Source of the DNA: Pseudoalteromonas sp. NBT06-2
GTDB taxonomy: Bacteria; Pseudomonadota; Gammaproteobacteria; Enterobacterales; Alteromonadaceae
DNA: 64,000 nt
Direction: 5' to 3'
Assembly (NCBI RefSeq): GCF_002276045.1
Contig: NZ_NQMR01000004.1
Span: 92,143-156,142 of the forward strand
The number at the start of each line of letters is the position of its first letter. Position 1 is the first letter of the stretch. The notes beneath the pieces are model-generated. The model searched no databases. It saw only the letters and a list, made by a program, of their open reading frames with translations, and was not told the DNA's origin. A program made the position numbers and the translations under genes. Shown here in pieces: positions 1 through 8,534 of the stretch.

Positions 1-1217
1 ATTACGCCAAAATCAGCATCTACTTTTTTCATTTGCGCTGCAGCGATTAATTTACCAAGATTTGTTTGATGAAATCTTACGTGATTTCGTTCACCATCTA
101 AATCACCTTTCAATTTGGCAATAGGTTGAGTTAGCTGTTTTTGACCTTGCTTTTGATATTGCGCTAGAAATTTATAAATCTTAGGATCGTTTGCAATCTT
201 TTCACCAACAAGTTCTTTTGATTTTGTGCCATCAGTTGCAACAATTAATCTTTTATAGTTAACAGGAATTAATTGGTAATCAAGTAATTTTAATTCTTTG
301 TTGCGATACTCAAATTCTGCTTTACCCACATATTTCCCCCATTCATGCGCTTGCATGATCCAAGTGCCATTTTGTTGATCAGGAATGCATTTATCTCCAG
401 GTTTAAAATCTGTATCATACATATTTTCACTGTCCATACAAGCCGGTTCTTGTGAATGACCACCAATGATCACATCTAATAATCCCGCTTCTAAATTACG
501 TGCTAAGCTAACATCTCCAGGTGCGTTAATGCCATATTGTGCGTCTATAAAATGACCCATATGGGTAACTGCTATAATAATATCTGGATTGTCAGTTTTC
601 TTTAAATTATGGATCAGTTTCTGAGTTGTATTTGTTGGAGATTCAAACTTAAGATGACTTATATACTCAGGATTACCAATTTTTGCTGTATCTGTTGTTG
701 TTAACCCAATTACAGCAATTTTAAGACCGTTTTTATTAAATACTTTGTAAGCTTGAAACGGACGCTCCCCTGTTGTTTTATCATATATATTTGCAGACAA
801 AAGTGGAAAGTTAGCCCATTTTTGTTGTTTTTCTAATACTGATATAGGATTGTCAAACTCGTGGTTGCCGATTGCCATCGCATCATAACCTAATAAAGAC
901 ATGGCTTTGAAATCAGGTTCAGCATGCAGCATATCAGATTCTGGGATCCCTGTATTAATATCACCACCAGATAGTAATAATACTTCACTGCCTTTTGCCT
1001 TAGCCTGAGCACGAAGTTGATCTAGTAATGTTTTACGAGCAGCCATACCGTACTCGCCATCTTTATTGTGCCAAAAGCGACCATGATTATCATTGGTATG
1101 TAATATTGTGATTTTTTGTGAATTTGACTCAGGGGTTTGCGTTTGAATTAAAGAGCAAGCGTTTAATGAAAAAATACTTGAAAGTAAAACCATTTTGTAT
1201 ATTTGTGATAAAACCAT
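1..1217 (-). CDS. ushA: UshA-type 5'-nucleotidase / UDP-sugar hydrolase lipoprotein, 3' end cut by window
   Basis: A secreted metallophosphoesterase that dephosphorylates extracellular nucleotides and cleaves UDP-sugars so that nucleosides can be salvaged. I translated it from the minus strand, from the ATG at 1217; about 405 codons are present and the C-terminus lies beyond base 1. The metal-site motifs are clear: HTNDNHGRF near residue 45, LSGGDINTG, a GNHEFDNP block, THMGH and GGHSQ. The match to E. coli UshA is nearly continuous, including AEPDF and the QAHEWGKYVG stretch. The N-terminus (MVLSQIYKMVLLSSIFSLNAC) ends in a lipobox, so this is a lipoprotein like Vibrio NutA, unlike the soluble periplasmic E. 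coli enzyme. The second Met (codon 9) would leave a very short signal peptide, so the first is preferred. Confidence 0.93.
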   Translation of the reverse strand, partial: MVLSQIYKMVLLSSIFSLNACSLIQTQTPESNSQKITILHTNDNHGRFWHNKDGEYGMAARKTLLDQLRAQAKAKGSEVLLLSGGDINTGIPESDMLHAEPDFKAMSLLGYDAMAIGNHEFDNPISVLEKQQKWANFPLLSANIYDKTTGERPFQAYKVFNKNGLKIAVIGLTTTDTAKIGNPEYISHLKFESPTNTTQKLIHNLKKTDNPDIIIAVTHMGHFIDAQYGINAPGDVSLARNLEAGLLDVIIGGHSQEPACMDSENMYDTDFKPGDKCIPDQQNGTWIMQAHEWGKYVGKAEFEYRNKELKLLDYQLIPVNYKRLIVATDGTKSKELVGEKIANDPKIYKFLAQYQKQGQKQLTQPIAKLKGDLDGERNHVRFHQTNLGKLIAAAQMKKVDADFGV

Positions 1218-1937
1218 AATGAACCTATATTTTCAAAAAAAAATAGCTATTTAAATATTAATTCCGATAATTAAGTGACCACTCAGAGCTTATGAGGCTT
1301 TACAATGCTAGGCATGTCAGTGAATTTATGGTATTCCCTTTAGAACTGACATAACAACGCAGTGTAAATTCACAAAAACTCCTTTTATGCGGGTTTAAAA
1401 GCGCTTTATGCTGCGTTATTGGTTTTGATAAGGGAATAACCATTGTCTATAACCAATGCCCTAACTAAAGCGCTTTGAACTCACGCTGATTGAGTGCTTT
1501 ATTAACGGAAATGGTATAAATAGCCATCTGATAATGTTTATATGGTAACTGAAAATTGAGATTTGAACAATTATACTCGTCTTTCTAAAGAGTCCTTAAG
1601 AGCCCATTTTGAAGTGACGTGTGTATACAAGCTACTTTTTGAGGTGAAATAATACTTTTGTTTGATATCGACTACTGTACTCCTTTAAAAATAGGCTAAT
1701 AACTAATATTTAAAAATACAGTATTCGAACACTTAATTTTAAAATTCATGTGCTTATATCATTATATTTTTTATGTTTTATCTAAAGTTAAACTAATTAT
1801 AGGAAAAAGCGAAACATGTAACTCAATGTTAATTCAAACATCTAAAATGTTATCAAATAAGCTATTTATGGTTTTTTGAACTGCAAGTGTTTATGCTAGC
1901 TTACCTAACAATAAAACAACAAAGTAGTAACGTTTAA
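1218..1937. other. Intergenic region of 720 bp without a recognisable gene
   Basis: This spacer lies between the divergently transcribed ushA and the cyclophilin gene. Its left-centre part holds a palindromic repeat-like element (see 1328-1476). The rest is very AT-rich and I found no convincing reading frame. It should contain the promoters of both flanking genes, but I could not place them with confidence. Confidence 0.6.
1328..1476. repeat. Candidate palindromic interspersed repeat (nested inverted repeats)
   Basis: Two nested inverted repeats are visible. The inner one pairs 1398-1408 (AAAGCGCTTTA) with 1466-1476 (TAAAGCGCTTT) and also ATTGGTT at 1418-1424 with AACCAAT at 1451-1457. The outer one pairs 1328-1340 (ATGGTATTCCCTT) with 1430-1443 (AAGGGAATAACCAT, one inserted base). 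The segment is less AT-rich than its surroundings and codes for nothing. This pattern resembles short repeats scattered between genes in Alteromonadales, but one copy cannot show that it is repeated in the genome. Confidence 0.5.
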
Positions 1938-2687
1938 ATGAAAAGTAAACTAAACAAGGTTCTTAAACCTTTAATTACAATTGGTGCATTAACATTGTCA
2001 CACTTGTCACAAGCCACAATTGTTGAATTTCAAACAACGCATGGTAACTTTAAAGTCAATTTGTTTGATCTGACGACCCCAAAAACAGTAGAAAACTTTC
2101 TTCATTATGTAAATGAAAATAAATATGAAAACGTACTTATCCACCGAGTTGCGAGTGAAAGCTCTGGTGGCACAATAGTACAAGGAGGTGGGTATCAAAA
2201 TAATGGTACATATAGTGCGCCACATATCTCCACGATTGGAACTGTAAAAAATGAACCTGTCTGGTCAAATGTTAAAGGTACTATTGCAATGGCTAAAGGC
2301 AGTGATCCAGATAGTGCTACGAGTGAATGGTTTGTTAATTTACATGATAATAGTGATAACGGCTTTAAATTAGATACTCAAACGGGTGGTTTTACAGTGT
2401 TTGGTCACATTGTTGAAGGCATGGAGCACCTAGAAGCTATTTCAAACTTGACACTATGTGGAAGTAGACCAATGGTTGAGTGTGTTGAAAGTAGTGAAAA
2501 CTTTGTAACTATCACTCATACATTAGTTCTCGACGATGATCCTGCATCAGCAAATACTCTTTCACCAATCAAAAATACGCTTTTAGAAGAAGATAAAAAA
2601 GATACAAGCACGAGTGGAGGTTCCATTGCATGGTTGAGTATATTAGCCTTTGGGCTTATTGCTTTTCGAAAAAAAATGATTGAGTAA
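1938..2687 (+). CDS. Cyclophilin-type peptidyl-prolyl isomerase with signal peptide and GlyGly-CTERM-like tail
   Basis: A 249-aa exported cis-trans prolyl isomerase. A signal peptide (about residues 1-26, ending SQATI) is followed by a cyclophilin domain (about 28-200). Diagnostic pieces are NFLHYV, HRV, VQGGG, KGTIAMAK and the SATSEWFVN block, all matching E. coli PpiA. After an acidic and Ser/Thr linker the protein ends SGGSIAWLSILAFGLIAF followed by RKK, that is Gly-Gly, a hydrophobic helix and basic residues. That fits the GlyGly-CTERM sorting signal, which in Vibrio and Shewanella is processed by rhombosortase and linked to surface or type II-secreted proteins. So the isomerase may work at or beyond the outer membrane. 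The Shine-Dalgarno is weak. It is convergent with pqiC. Confidence 0.88.
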   Translation: MKSKLNKVLKPLITIGALTLSHLSQATIVEFQTTHGNFKVNLFDLTTPKTVENFLHYVNENKYENVLIHRVASESSGGTIVQGGGYQNNGTYSAPHISTIGTVKNEPVWSNVKGTIAMAKGSDPDSATSEWFVNLHDNSDNGFKLDTQTGGFTVFGHIVEGMEHLEAISNLTLCGSRPMVECVESSENFVTITHTLVLDDDPASANTLSPIKNTLLEEDKKDTSTSGGSIAWLSILAFGLIAFRKKMIE

Positions 2688-2803
2688 ATTTAAACCAATA
2701 AAAGCAATCAGTTAAGATTTTTTAAACTGCAACAAAATTAATAGATACTAAATAGGAAATAATGATTTTTTTGTACTTTATCTGAGACTAACGTATTGAA
2801 GTT

Positions 2804-2840
2804 ATCTATAGCTTAGATATTTTATAGTTAAGCTATAGAT
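2804..2840. terminator. Hairpin between the convergent cyclophilin and pqiC genes
   Basis: A perfect 12-bp inverted repeat (ATCTATAGCTTA at 2804-2815 and its complement at 2829-2840) with a 13-base loop. It overlaps the stop codon of pqiC at 2833 and lies 117 bp after the cyclophilin stop. The stem is AT-rich and no long T-run follows, so terminator function is likely but not certain. Confidence 0.45.
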
Positions 2841-3453
2841 GAGTTGATAATTTATCAAGTGCTAACATAAAATCATTATTTACTTTAAGCCATAATGATT
2901 CTAACGCAGATACTAAACCAATATAACCATCTTCACAAAGCAGCTTGTGTTCATTAAAATATTGTTGCTGCAAAAGTGAAATTCTGCCATTTTTGTGATG
3001 TTTATATAATTGCCACATGCCTGAAATTTCTGCATCATTATTTAAGCCGCCATTAAATCTGTTTATATGCCATTTAACCTCAAAACGTACATTACTTTGA
3101 ATTTGATTTTCACGCGCTCTTTGAGTGAGAATTAGCCAATTTTTTTTCATTGAAACAAGATTTGATTCTGCACTTGAAAGTAGCATTTGATCAGGTGAGG
3201 TACTCCAAAGATGCCAGTTAGCATTTTGTAATTGATATCTATTTAACCGCATTGCTATACCGCGATTGTTCAAACTACCCGGTAAGTGGATATCAGAAAT
3301 CATTAACGTAGGTTTAGCAACAGAGTTTGAGATGCTCAATATGTTATTTTGATCATAAAATTGATAGTAGCGAGTCTTATTTAAACTGTTATTTTGAGAG
3401 CACGCACTCAAGAACACAATTATTAAGAAGACTAATACTGATTTATAAAGCAT
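2833..3453 (-). CDS. pqiC: PqiC, outer-membrane lipoprotein of the Pqi MCE complex
   Basis: A 206-aa lipoprotein, the third gene of pqiABC. In E. coli PqiC (YmbA) caps the PqiB needle at the outer membrane and helps lipids pass between the two membranes. Here the signal peptide ends in the lipobox FLSAC (Cys18), followed by RYYQFYDQ. The family core follows: a predicted beta-rich domain with ISDIHLPGSLNNRGIAMRL early on, and WSTSPDQMLLS in the middle. Length fits the family (about 190). It starts immediately after the pqiB stop, so the two are translationally coupled. Identification rests on sequence and on gene order. Confidence 0.88.
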   Translation of the reverse strand: MLYKSVLVFLIIVFLSACSQNNSLNKTRYYQFYDQNNILSISNSVAKPTLMISDIHLPGSLNNRGIAMRLNRYQLQNANWHLWSTSPDQMLLSSAESNLVSMKKNWLILTQRARENQIQSNVRFEVKWHINRFNGGLNNDAEISGMWQLYKHHKNGRISLLQQQYFNEHKLLCEDGYIGLVSALESLWLKVNNDFMLALDKLSTHL

Positions 3454-5112
3454 TTACTTTTTACTCCTAGGTTCAATATCTTGAGTATTATTTTTATCGA
3501 AAAGCATCATGTTAGGTTGCTCATTTAAGCTTTTAGTAAAAGGCTGTAGTTCTTGACTTAGTTGTTTTATTTCAGCCAACGTACTTTTTATTTCTTCATA
3601 AACTTGAGATCCATCTTCATAATCAGACATGGTTTTTCTAAATTGCTTCATGGTTTGATCAAACTGAGCCATACTTTGTGTGACTTGTGTCATTGTTTGA
3701 TTAAAGTTTTCTGGAACTATCTGTGTATAATCCTGTTCTATTAAGGAACTGATTTGGGATGCTAGAATTTCATATTTAGACATCGATTTTTCAAATTGTG
3801 CTAAAGAACCTTCAATATTAAGTTTATTAAATTTTGTTAAAACTTCAGATATTTGATTTGTTAATACACTAAAACCGCTGGATATACTAGGTAGTATTGG
3901 ATAATTGGCAATTGTCTCAACCTGATACTTAGGTGCATCTGTATAAATATCAAAATCAATATATAATGCACCTGTAATTAAATTTCCTGGTTTTAAAGAT
4001 GCACGCATACCTTTTTTTAGCCAAGTTTTTAAATGCGATTGCCAAAAATTTTTTGAAACTTTTCCGTTATAGAATATTCTTTTATATTCCACTTTTATTA
4101 ATACTGGAACTCTTGTATCTTCGGTTGCAAAATATGCAGGCTTATCATCAACAATAAGCATAGCAGGAGATTCTACAACGGTGCCTATTCTTATGCCTCT
4201 ATATTCTACTGGTGCGCCCGCATTTAACCCTCGGATAGATTGTTCAAACTGTATGACATAATAATCATACAAAAAGTATCTTTGCTCGAGTGCTTTTTTG
4301 TAGTTTTTACTTAAAGAAAATATATGACCTGCTGTCACTATGTCGCCTGGTTTTTCACGTTCTGGAACCCTAAAGGATATACCTCCCTTTAACATTTTAC
4401 TCAAAGAACCTGTTTTTATATTGATACCATCGGCAGATAAGTCGACTTCAAGCCCTGAATTGACCCAAAAAACAGTATTAAATGTCACTAAGTTTTGAAA
4501 AGGTGCTTTGATAAATATTTGATAGCGCATAGTTTGCTCTTGCCAGTCAAAATGAGCTGTTTCAATTTGGCCTACTTCATAACCTTTATAATATAATCCA
4601 GTACCAACCTCTATGACTTCAGAATTACGACTGAGCAGGTTAAATCGACCACCTTTAATATCATGAGCAATTAAAGGTGGTTCATCAAGTAATGTAAAAT
4701 AACTACTGGTATCTTCAATTGAACCAGGGGAAAATTCAAGATAAACACCTGAAAGTAAGGTATTTAACCCTGTTATACCGGCTTTATCTATTCTGGGTTT
4801 AACTACCCAGATTTTAGCATCTTCAGTGAGTAAGTGCTGATATCGTTTATCAATCTCTGCGCGTGCTATAACGTACTTTCGATCATCAGATAGTTTTACA
4901 TCTGTGATCACCCCCATATTAACACTACGTACTTTTATCTGTGTTTTACCTGTAATAATACCTTCAGCATGGGGCATTCGTATAAAAACCTCTTCACCCT
5001 TAGCACTTTGATATTGGTAAACCATCCAAATTCCAACAAATAAAGCAATAAAAGGCAGTATCCATATTGGCGATATTTTAGCACCTTGTTTTATTTTTGC
5101 TGATTGTGTCAT
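3454..5112 (-). CDS. pqiB: PqiB, multi-MCE-domain intermembrane lipid transport protein
   Basis: A 552-aa protein anchored by one N-terminal helix (about residues 17-33, ISPIWILPFIALFVGIWMVY) with a long periplasmic part. Three MCE domains are visible, roughly at 43-125, 160-225 and 290-390; the KTQIKVRSVNMGVITDV and APVEYRGIRIGTV pieces are typical. The C-terminal 130 residues are heptad-like and should form the coiled-coil needle seen in E. coli PqiB. Its first codon overlaps the pqiA stop by 4 bases (ATGA), the usual coupling. Length matches E. coli PqiB (546). Confidence 0.93.
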   Translation of the reverse strand: MTQSAKIKQGAKISPIWILPFIALFVGIWMVYQYQSAKGEEVFIRMPHAEGIITGKTQIKVRSVNMGVITDVKLSDDRKYVIARAEIDKRYQHLLTEDAKIWVVKPRIDKAGITGLNTLLSGVYLEFSPGSIEDTSSYFTLLDEPPLIAHDIKGGRFNLLSRNSEVIEVGTGLYYKGYEVGQIETAHFDWQEQTMRYQIFIKAPFQNLVTFNTVFWVNSGLEVDLSADGINIKTGSLSKMLKGGISFRVPEREKPGDIVTAGHIFSLSKNYKKALEQRYFLYDYYVIQFEQSIRGLNAGAPVEYRGIRIGTVVESPAMLIVDDKPAYFATEDTRVPVLIKVEYKRIFYNGKVSKNFWQSHLKTWLKKGMRASLKPGNLITGALYIDFDIYTDAPKYQVETIANYPILPSISSGFSVLTNQISEVLTKFNKLNIEGSLAQFEKSMSKYEILASQISSLIEQDYTQIVPENFNQTMTQVTQSMAQFDQTMKQFRKTMSDYEDGSQVYEEIKSTLAEIKQLSQELQPFTKSLNEQPNMMLFDKNNTQDIEPRSKK

Positions 5113-6359
5113 GCAATATCTCTATTATTTTCTAATGAATTTTTGCTTTTGTCCCAAAGGAGTCGAGGATCAAACGCATGAGCCGCAAACATGGATGTAA
5201 ATACCATAGCAGCAAAAAAAATAGCTCCCTTACCAGGAGTAATTGACATTAATGCATCTAATTGGACTAAAGCGACTAATACAGCGACAACAAATACATC
5301 TAACATTGACCACTTGCCAATAAACTCTGTTACTTGATAGATTTTTGTATATTGATGCTGAGCAATAAAATCAATATCTTCTGTATAGCTAACAACATAA
5401 CATAAAAGGCTTAATACGAATATTTTTGCTAATGGAATGATGATACTTGCAATAAAAATAATTATAGCAATAGGATATGAGCCCATTTGCCATAAAGTGA
5501 TTATACCATCCAGTATCGTTGCAGGTTCATCTTGGTTTAATACCCAAGTATGCATGATAGGGTAGAAATTTGCAGGAACATAAAGCATTAAAGAAGTTAT
5601 CAGCAAAGCAGTTACTTTTTGTATACTTAAAGGTTTTCTAAAAAATGTTTTACTATTACATCTGGTACAATGTGATTCACATGTAAGTTGTTGGCATACT
5701 TGACATACTCTTAAGTTATTCTCTATTGCTCTTGTTGGACTACAAATAAGAGGACGATTATCTGAACTGGAAATTTTATGCCACAATTTCTTTTTATCAA
5801 TATGAGACACGGACAGTAAATAACAAATAATGAAGACAGAAAAAGCATAAAAACTTAAACCGAAATTAATATCCGCGATTGACATTATTTTTACCATGCT
5901 GATCAATATGGCTATCATAAAAATTTCTGACATCACCCAAGGCATCATATTAAAAATTAATTTTAATAATCTAATTCCGTAGTTACGAGGGACTAATGTT
6001 AACAAACCTATATGAATTAGCACAAAAAGCACCAATAAAATCAGTGGTAAAAATATAATTGAAATATCTATTAACAGACCCAAAAATGGACTGTTGTATT
6101 TGAATAAGATCTTACCGGCATCAAGTAAAGTGATAGTTTGCGTGATCCCTTGTTCACTAAAAGAGATAAAGGGGTAGAATAGTGCGCTTAATAACATAAC
6201 GATTGCACATAGACTGAGTGCGACAACTTTTTGTTCACTATTCTCCTTTCCAACATGCAATTTACAATAACAGTTTGGGCAAGACGCAACTTGAGAAGGC
6301 TTTAAAGCTTCGATAAAAATAAGATCATCACAGTGATCACATGCTAAATGTATTTGCAT
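5109..6359 (-). CDS. pqiA: PqiA, inner-membrane subunit of the Pqi lipid transport system
   Basis: A 416-aa polytopic membrane protein, the partner of PqiB. It has two similar halves, each with a zinc-ribbon-like Cys cluster in front of about four membrane helices: CDHCDD and CPNCYC near residues 8-33, then CQVCQQ and CTRCNS near 220-240. The hydrophobic segments include VVALSLCAIVMLLSALFYPF and IAIIIFIASIIIPLAKIFVL. First gene of pqiABC, divergent from the alcohol dehydrogenase gene. In E. coli the operon answers to SoxS/paraquat; I saw no recognisable SoxS box in the 217-bp spacer. Confidence 0.93.
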   Translation of the reverse strand: MQIHLACDHCDDLIFIEALKPSQVASCPNCYCKLHVGKENSEQKVVALSLCAIVMLLSALFYPFISFSEQGITQTITLLDAGKILFKYNSPFLGLLIDISIIFLPLILLVLFVLIHIGLLTLVPRNYGIRLLKLIFNMMPWVMSEIFMIAILISMVKIMSIADINFGLSFYAFSVFIICYLLSVSHIDKKKLWHKISSSDNRPLICSPTRAIENNLRVCQVCQQLTCESHCTRCNSKTFFRKPLSIQKVTALLITSLMLYVPANFYPIMHTWVLNQDEPATILDGIITLWQMGSYPIAIIIFIASIIIPLAKIFVLSLLCYVVSYTEDIDFIAQHQYTKIYQVTEFIGKWSMLDVFVVAVLVALVQLDALMSITPGKGAIFFAAMVFTSMFAAHAFDPRLLWDKSKNSLENNRDIA

Positions 6360-6576
6360 TTTGAACCAAGGAAATATACTCGAAGTTTAGTGTAGTGTAA
6401 ATTTTTGAAGAATACATGATTTCAAAATTATTTAACAGTTCATCACACTCAACTTTTTAAATAGTTAATAAGCGTGTTAATTAACACAAAATAGATTTAA
6501 TACTCTAATTGACTTTTAACTGTTACCAAAAAAAGATAAGGTAAACTTATAAAAATAATAATTAAGCACCCATTTT

Positions 6577-7785
6577 ATGTGGCCAACAACAAAACTTTAT
6601 TATCGTAGTTATCATTATTCTCTAAAATTATTTAGTTTAATTTTTCCTTTTCCAAGACCTGCTTTATATCAAGGTGAACAGGCTTTAAATCAATTAATTG
6701 ATAGGATCAAAATAAACAAACAAAAATCACTTTTGCTTGTAACTGATAATGTTTTGCAAGAACTTGGTTTATTAGAACCTTTAGTCGAACTACTTATAAA
6801 ACATGAAATATCACACACTATCTATAGCGATGTACAGCCTAACCCTACAATTGAAAATGTTGAGAATGGCCTAAATGCTTACTTAAATGCAAATTGCCAA
6901 GCTGTAATAGCACTTGGCGGTGGATCCGTTATGGATTGCGCCAAACTCATCGGCGCGCGAGTTGTAAAACCAAAAAAGTCAGTTGCTCAGTTAAAAGGAC
7001 TATTTAAAGTACTCAAAAAACTTCCTGATTTATACGCAATCCCAACGACAGCAGGTACTGGCTCTGAAACAACAATTGCGGCTGTTGTATCGGATCCTTT
7101 AAACAAACAAAAGTATGCGGTAACAGATCTTGTTCTAATGCCTAAAGTTGCCGTATTGTTACCAGAACTAACATTAAAACTACCTCCACACATAACAGCC
7201 GCAACAGGGATGGATGCGTTAACTCATGCAATTGAAGCGTACATTGGAGTCAATGGTAATAAATTCACAGATGATCGCGCATTAAAAGCAAGTAAACTTA
7301 TTTTCGAAAATTTACAAAACGTATATCAAGAAGGGGGTAATCTTATACAGCGAAATAATATGTTATTGGCTTCTTTTTATGCTGGTGAAGCCTTCACTCG
7401 TACTTCAATTGGTTATGTTCATGCAATTGCACATAATTTGGGTGGGTTGTACGGTACTCCACATGGTTTAGCCAATGCCATTGTTTTACCCTATATTTTG
7501 AAATGGTATGGTAAAAAAGCACATAAATCATTAGCTAAAATGGCTGTTAACTGCGGAATAGGGCTGGAATATCCTACTGACAGTGATAAAGCGAATGCTT
7601 TTATTACTGCTATTGATAAGTTAAACCAAGATATGCAAATACCAAAAGGATTACCTGAATTGAAAAAGTCAGATATTAAAAAACTTGCAAAAAAAGCACT
7701 TAAAGAAGCACATCCTGATTACCCCGTACCTAAGTTTATGACATTAAATGCATGTGAACAGATATTAAATAAGTTATTAGTTTAA
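6577..7785 (+). CDS. Iron-containing (group III) alcohol dehydrogenase
   Basis: A 402-aa NAD(P)-dependent alcohol dehydrogenase of the iron-activated family. The N-terminal Rossmann-like domain carries ALGGGSVMDCAKL (dinucleotide binding) and PTTAGTGSET. The iron ligands expected for the family are visible: Asp and His in TGMDALTHAIEAY, His in YVHAIAHNLGG and His in GTPHGLANA. It has about 30 extra N-terminal residues compared with the usual 380-390, a feature shared by a marine subgroup. The physiological substrate cannot be told from sequence. It is a single gene; neighbours on the same strand start a different unit 85 bp later. Confidence 0.9.
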   Translation: MWPTTKLYYRSYHYSLKLFSLIFPFPRPALYQGEQALNQLIDRIKINKQKSLLLVTDNVLQELGLLEPLVELLIKHEISHTIYSDVQPNPTIENVENGLNAYLNANCQAVIALGGGSVMDCAKLIGARVVKPKKSVAQLKGLFKVLKKLPDLYAIPTTAGTGSETTIAAVVSDPLNKQKYAVTDLVLMPKVAVLLPELTLKLPPHITAATGMDALTHAIEAYIGVNGNKFTDDRALKASKLIFENLQNVYQEGGNLIQRNNMLLASFYAGEAFTRTSIGYVHAIAHNLGGLYGTPHGLANAIVLPYILKWYGKKAHKSLAKMAVNCGIGLEYPTDSDKANAFITAIDKLNQDMQIPKGLPELKKSDIKKLAKKALKEAHPDYPVPKFMTLNACEQILNKLLV

Positions 7786-7792
7786 ATATAAA

Positions 7793-7816
7793 ATTTTGAA
7801 ATTTTTTTTTCAAAAT
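7793..7816 (+). terminator. AT-rich hairpin after the alcohol dehydrogenase gene
   Basis: ATTTTGAAA (7793-7801) pairs with TTTCAAAAT (7808-7816) around a loop of six T. It lies 8 bases after the stop and could end the dehydrogenase transcript. The stem has little GC, so this is a weak call. Confidence 0.3.
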
Positions 7817-7823
7817 ATGGGTC

Positions 7824-7829
7824 TATAAT
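7824..7829 (+). promoter_or_regulatory. Possible -10 element for the cupredoxin-GGDEF/EAL-porin unit
   Basis: A perfect TATAAT at 7824-7829 stands 47 bases before the first possible start codon. The -35 region upstream is only a T-rich tract, with no clear TTGACA, so the assignment is tentative. Confidence 0.3.
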
Positions 7830-7870
7830 TTATGGAGTTATTAGTGCTATTTTATAAACTCAATCTTTAG

Positions 7871-8530
7871 GTGAATTTCTTGATAAATAAGTTTTTTTTA
7901 ATTAATTTTTTATTTTTTAATACTCAGGCTTTTGCAAATAATATTACAATTAAAGTAATGGACTCGAAACAGTCAAAAGTAGAAGGCGTTATAGTCTATT
8001 TAACCCCTGAGAATAATACATTAAATCATGCTTTGACTAAGCATCCTTTAATTATTTTCCAAAAAAATAAAAAATTCACACCTTACATCGCAGTTCTACA
8101 AAAAGGACAAGAAATAAACTTTAAAAATCAGGATGATGTAACACATCACATATACTCAGCTTCAGGTGAAAATCGTTTTGATTTTAAAATTAAGGCGGGA
8201 GAACAAAATAAAAGTACGGTGATAACGACTTCAGGTGAAGTTGCAATGGGATGTAACATTCATGATTGGATGAGTGGTTACGTACTAGCTGTAGATACGC
8301 CATATTTTGATCAAACTAATTCACAAGGCTTGAGCATTTTTAAGCACATACCACCAGGGAGTTACAAGTTAACAATTTGGCACCCACAATTAGAAACACA
8401 AAAAAACGAATTTACAAAAAAGGTAGAAATACATAACAACTATCATTTTAAAGTTATTTTGCCTAAACCTCTTTTACCTATTCCAGCTCAACAAAATCAA
8501 GATGAATTTGATTTCTTAGAAGGATATTAA
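7871..8530 (+). CDS. Secreted cupredoxin-fold (methylamine-utilisation/plastocyanin-like) protein
   Basis: A 219-aa exported protein with a hydrophobic signal peptide ending QAFA, then a cupredoxin-like domain. Copper ligands of the type 1 pattern are present: His in DVTHHIY, then Cys, His and Met in MGCNIHDWMSGYV. A carboxypeptidase-regulatory-like beta-sandwich segment (IPPGSYKLTIWHP) follows at about 160-195. The family is often annotated as methylamine utilisation protein, but no methylamine genes are nearby. The GTG at 7871 is one possible start; a TTG at 7880 has a better-spaced AGGTG in front. It lies 4 bases before the GGDEF/EAL gene, so it could be a periplasmic redox or copper sensor partner of that enzyme; this is inference. 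Confidence 0.75.
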   Translation: MNFLINKFFLINFLFFNTQAFANNITIKVMDSKQSKVEGVIVYLTPENNTLNHALTKHPLIIFQKNKKFTPYIAVLQKGQEINFKNQDDVTHHIYSASGENRFDFKIKAGEQNKSTVITTSGEVAMGCNIHDWMSGYVLAVDTPYFDQTNSQGLSIFKHIPPGSYKLTIWHPQLETQKNEFTKKVEIHNNYHFKVILPKPLLPIPAQQNQDEFDFLEGY

Positions 8531-8534
8531 TTCA

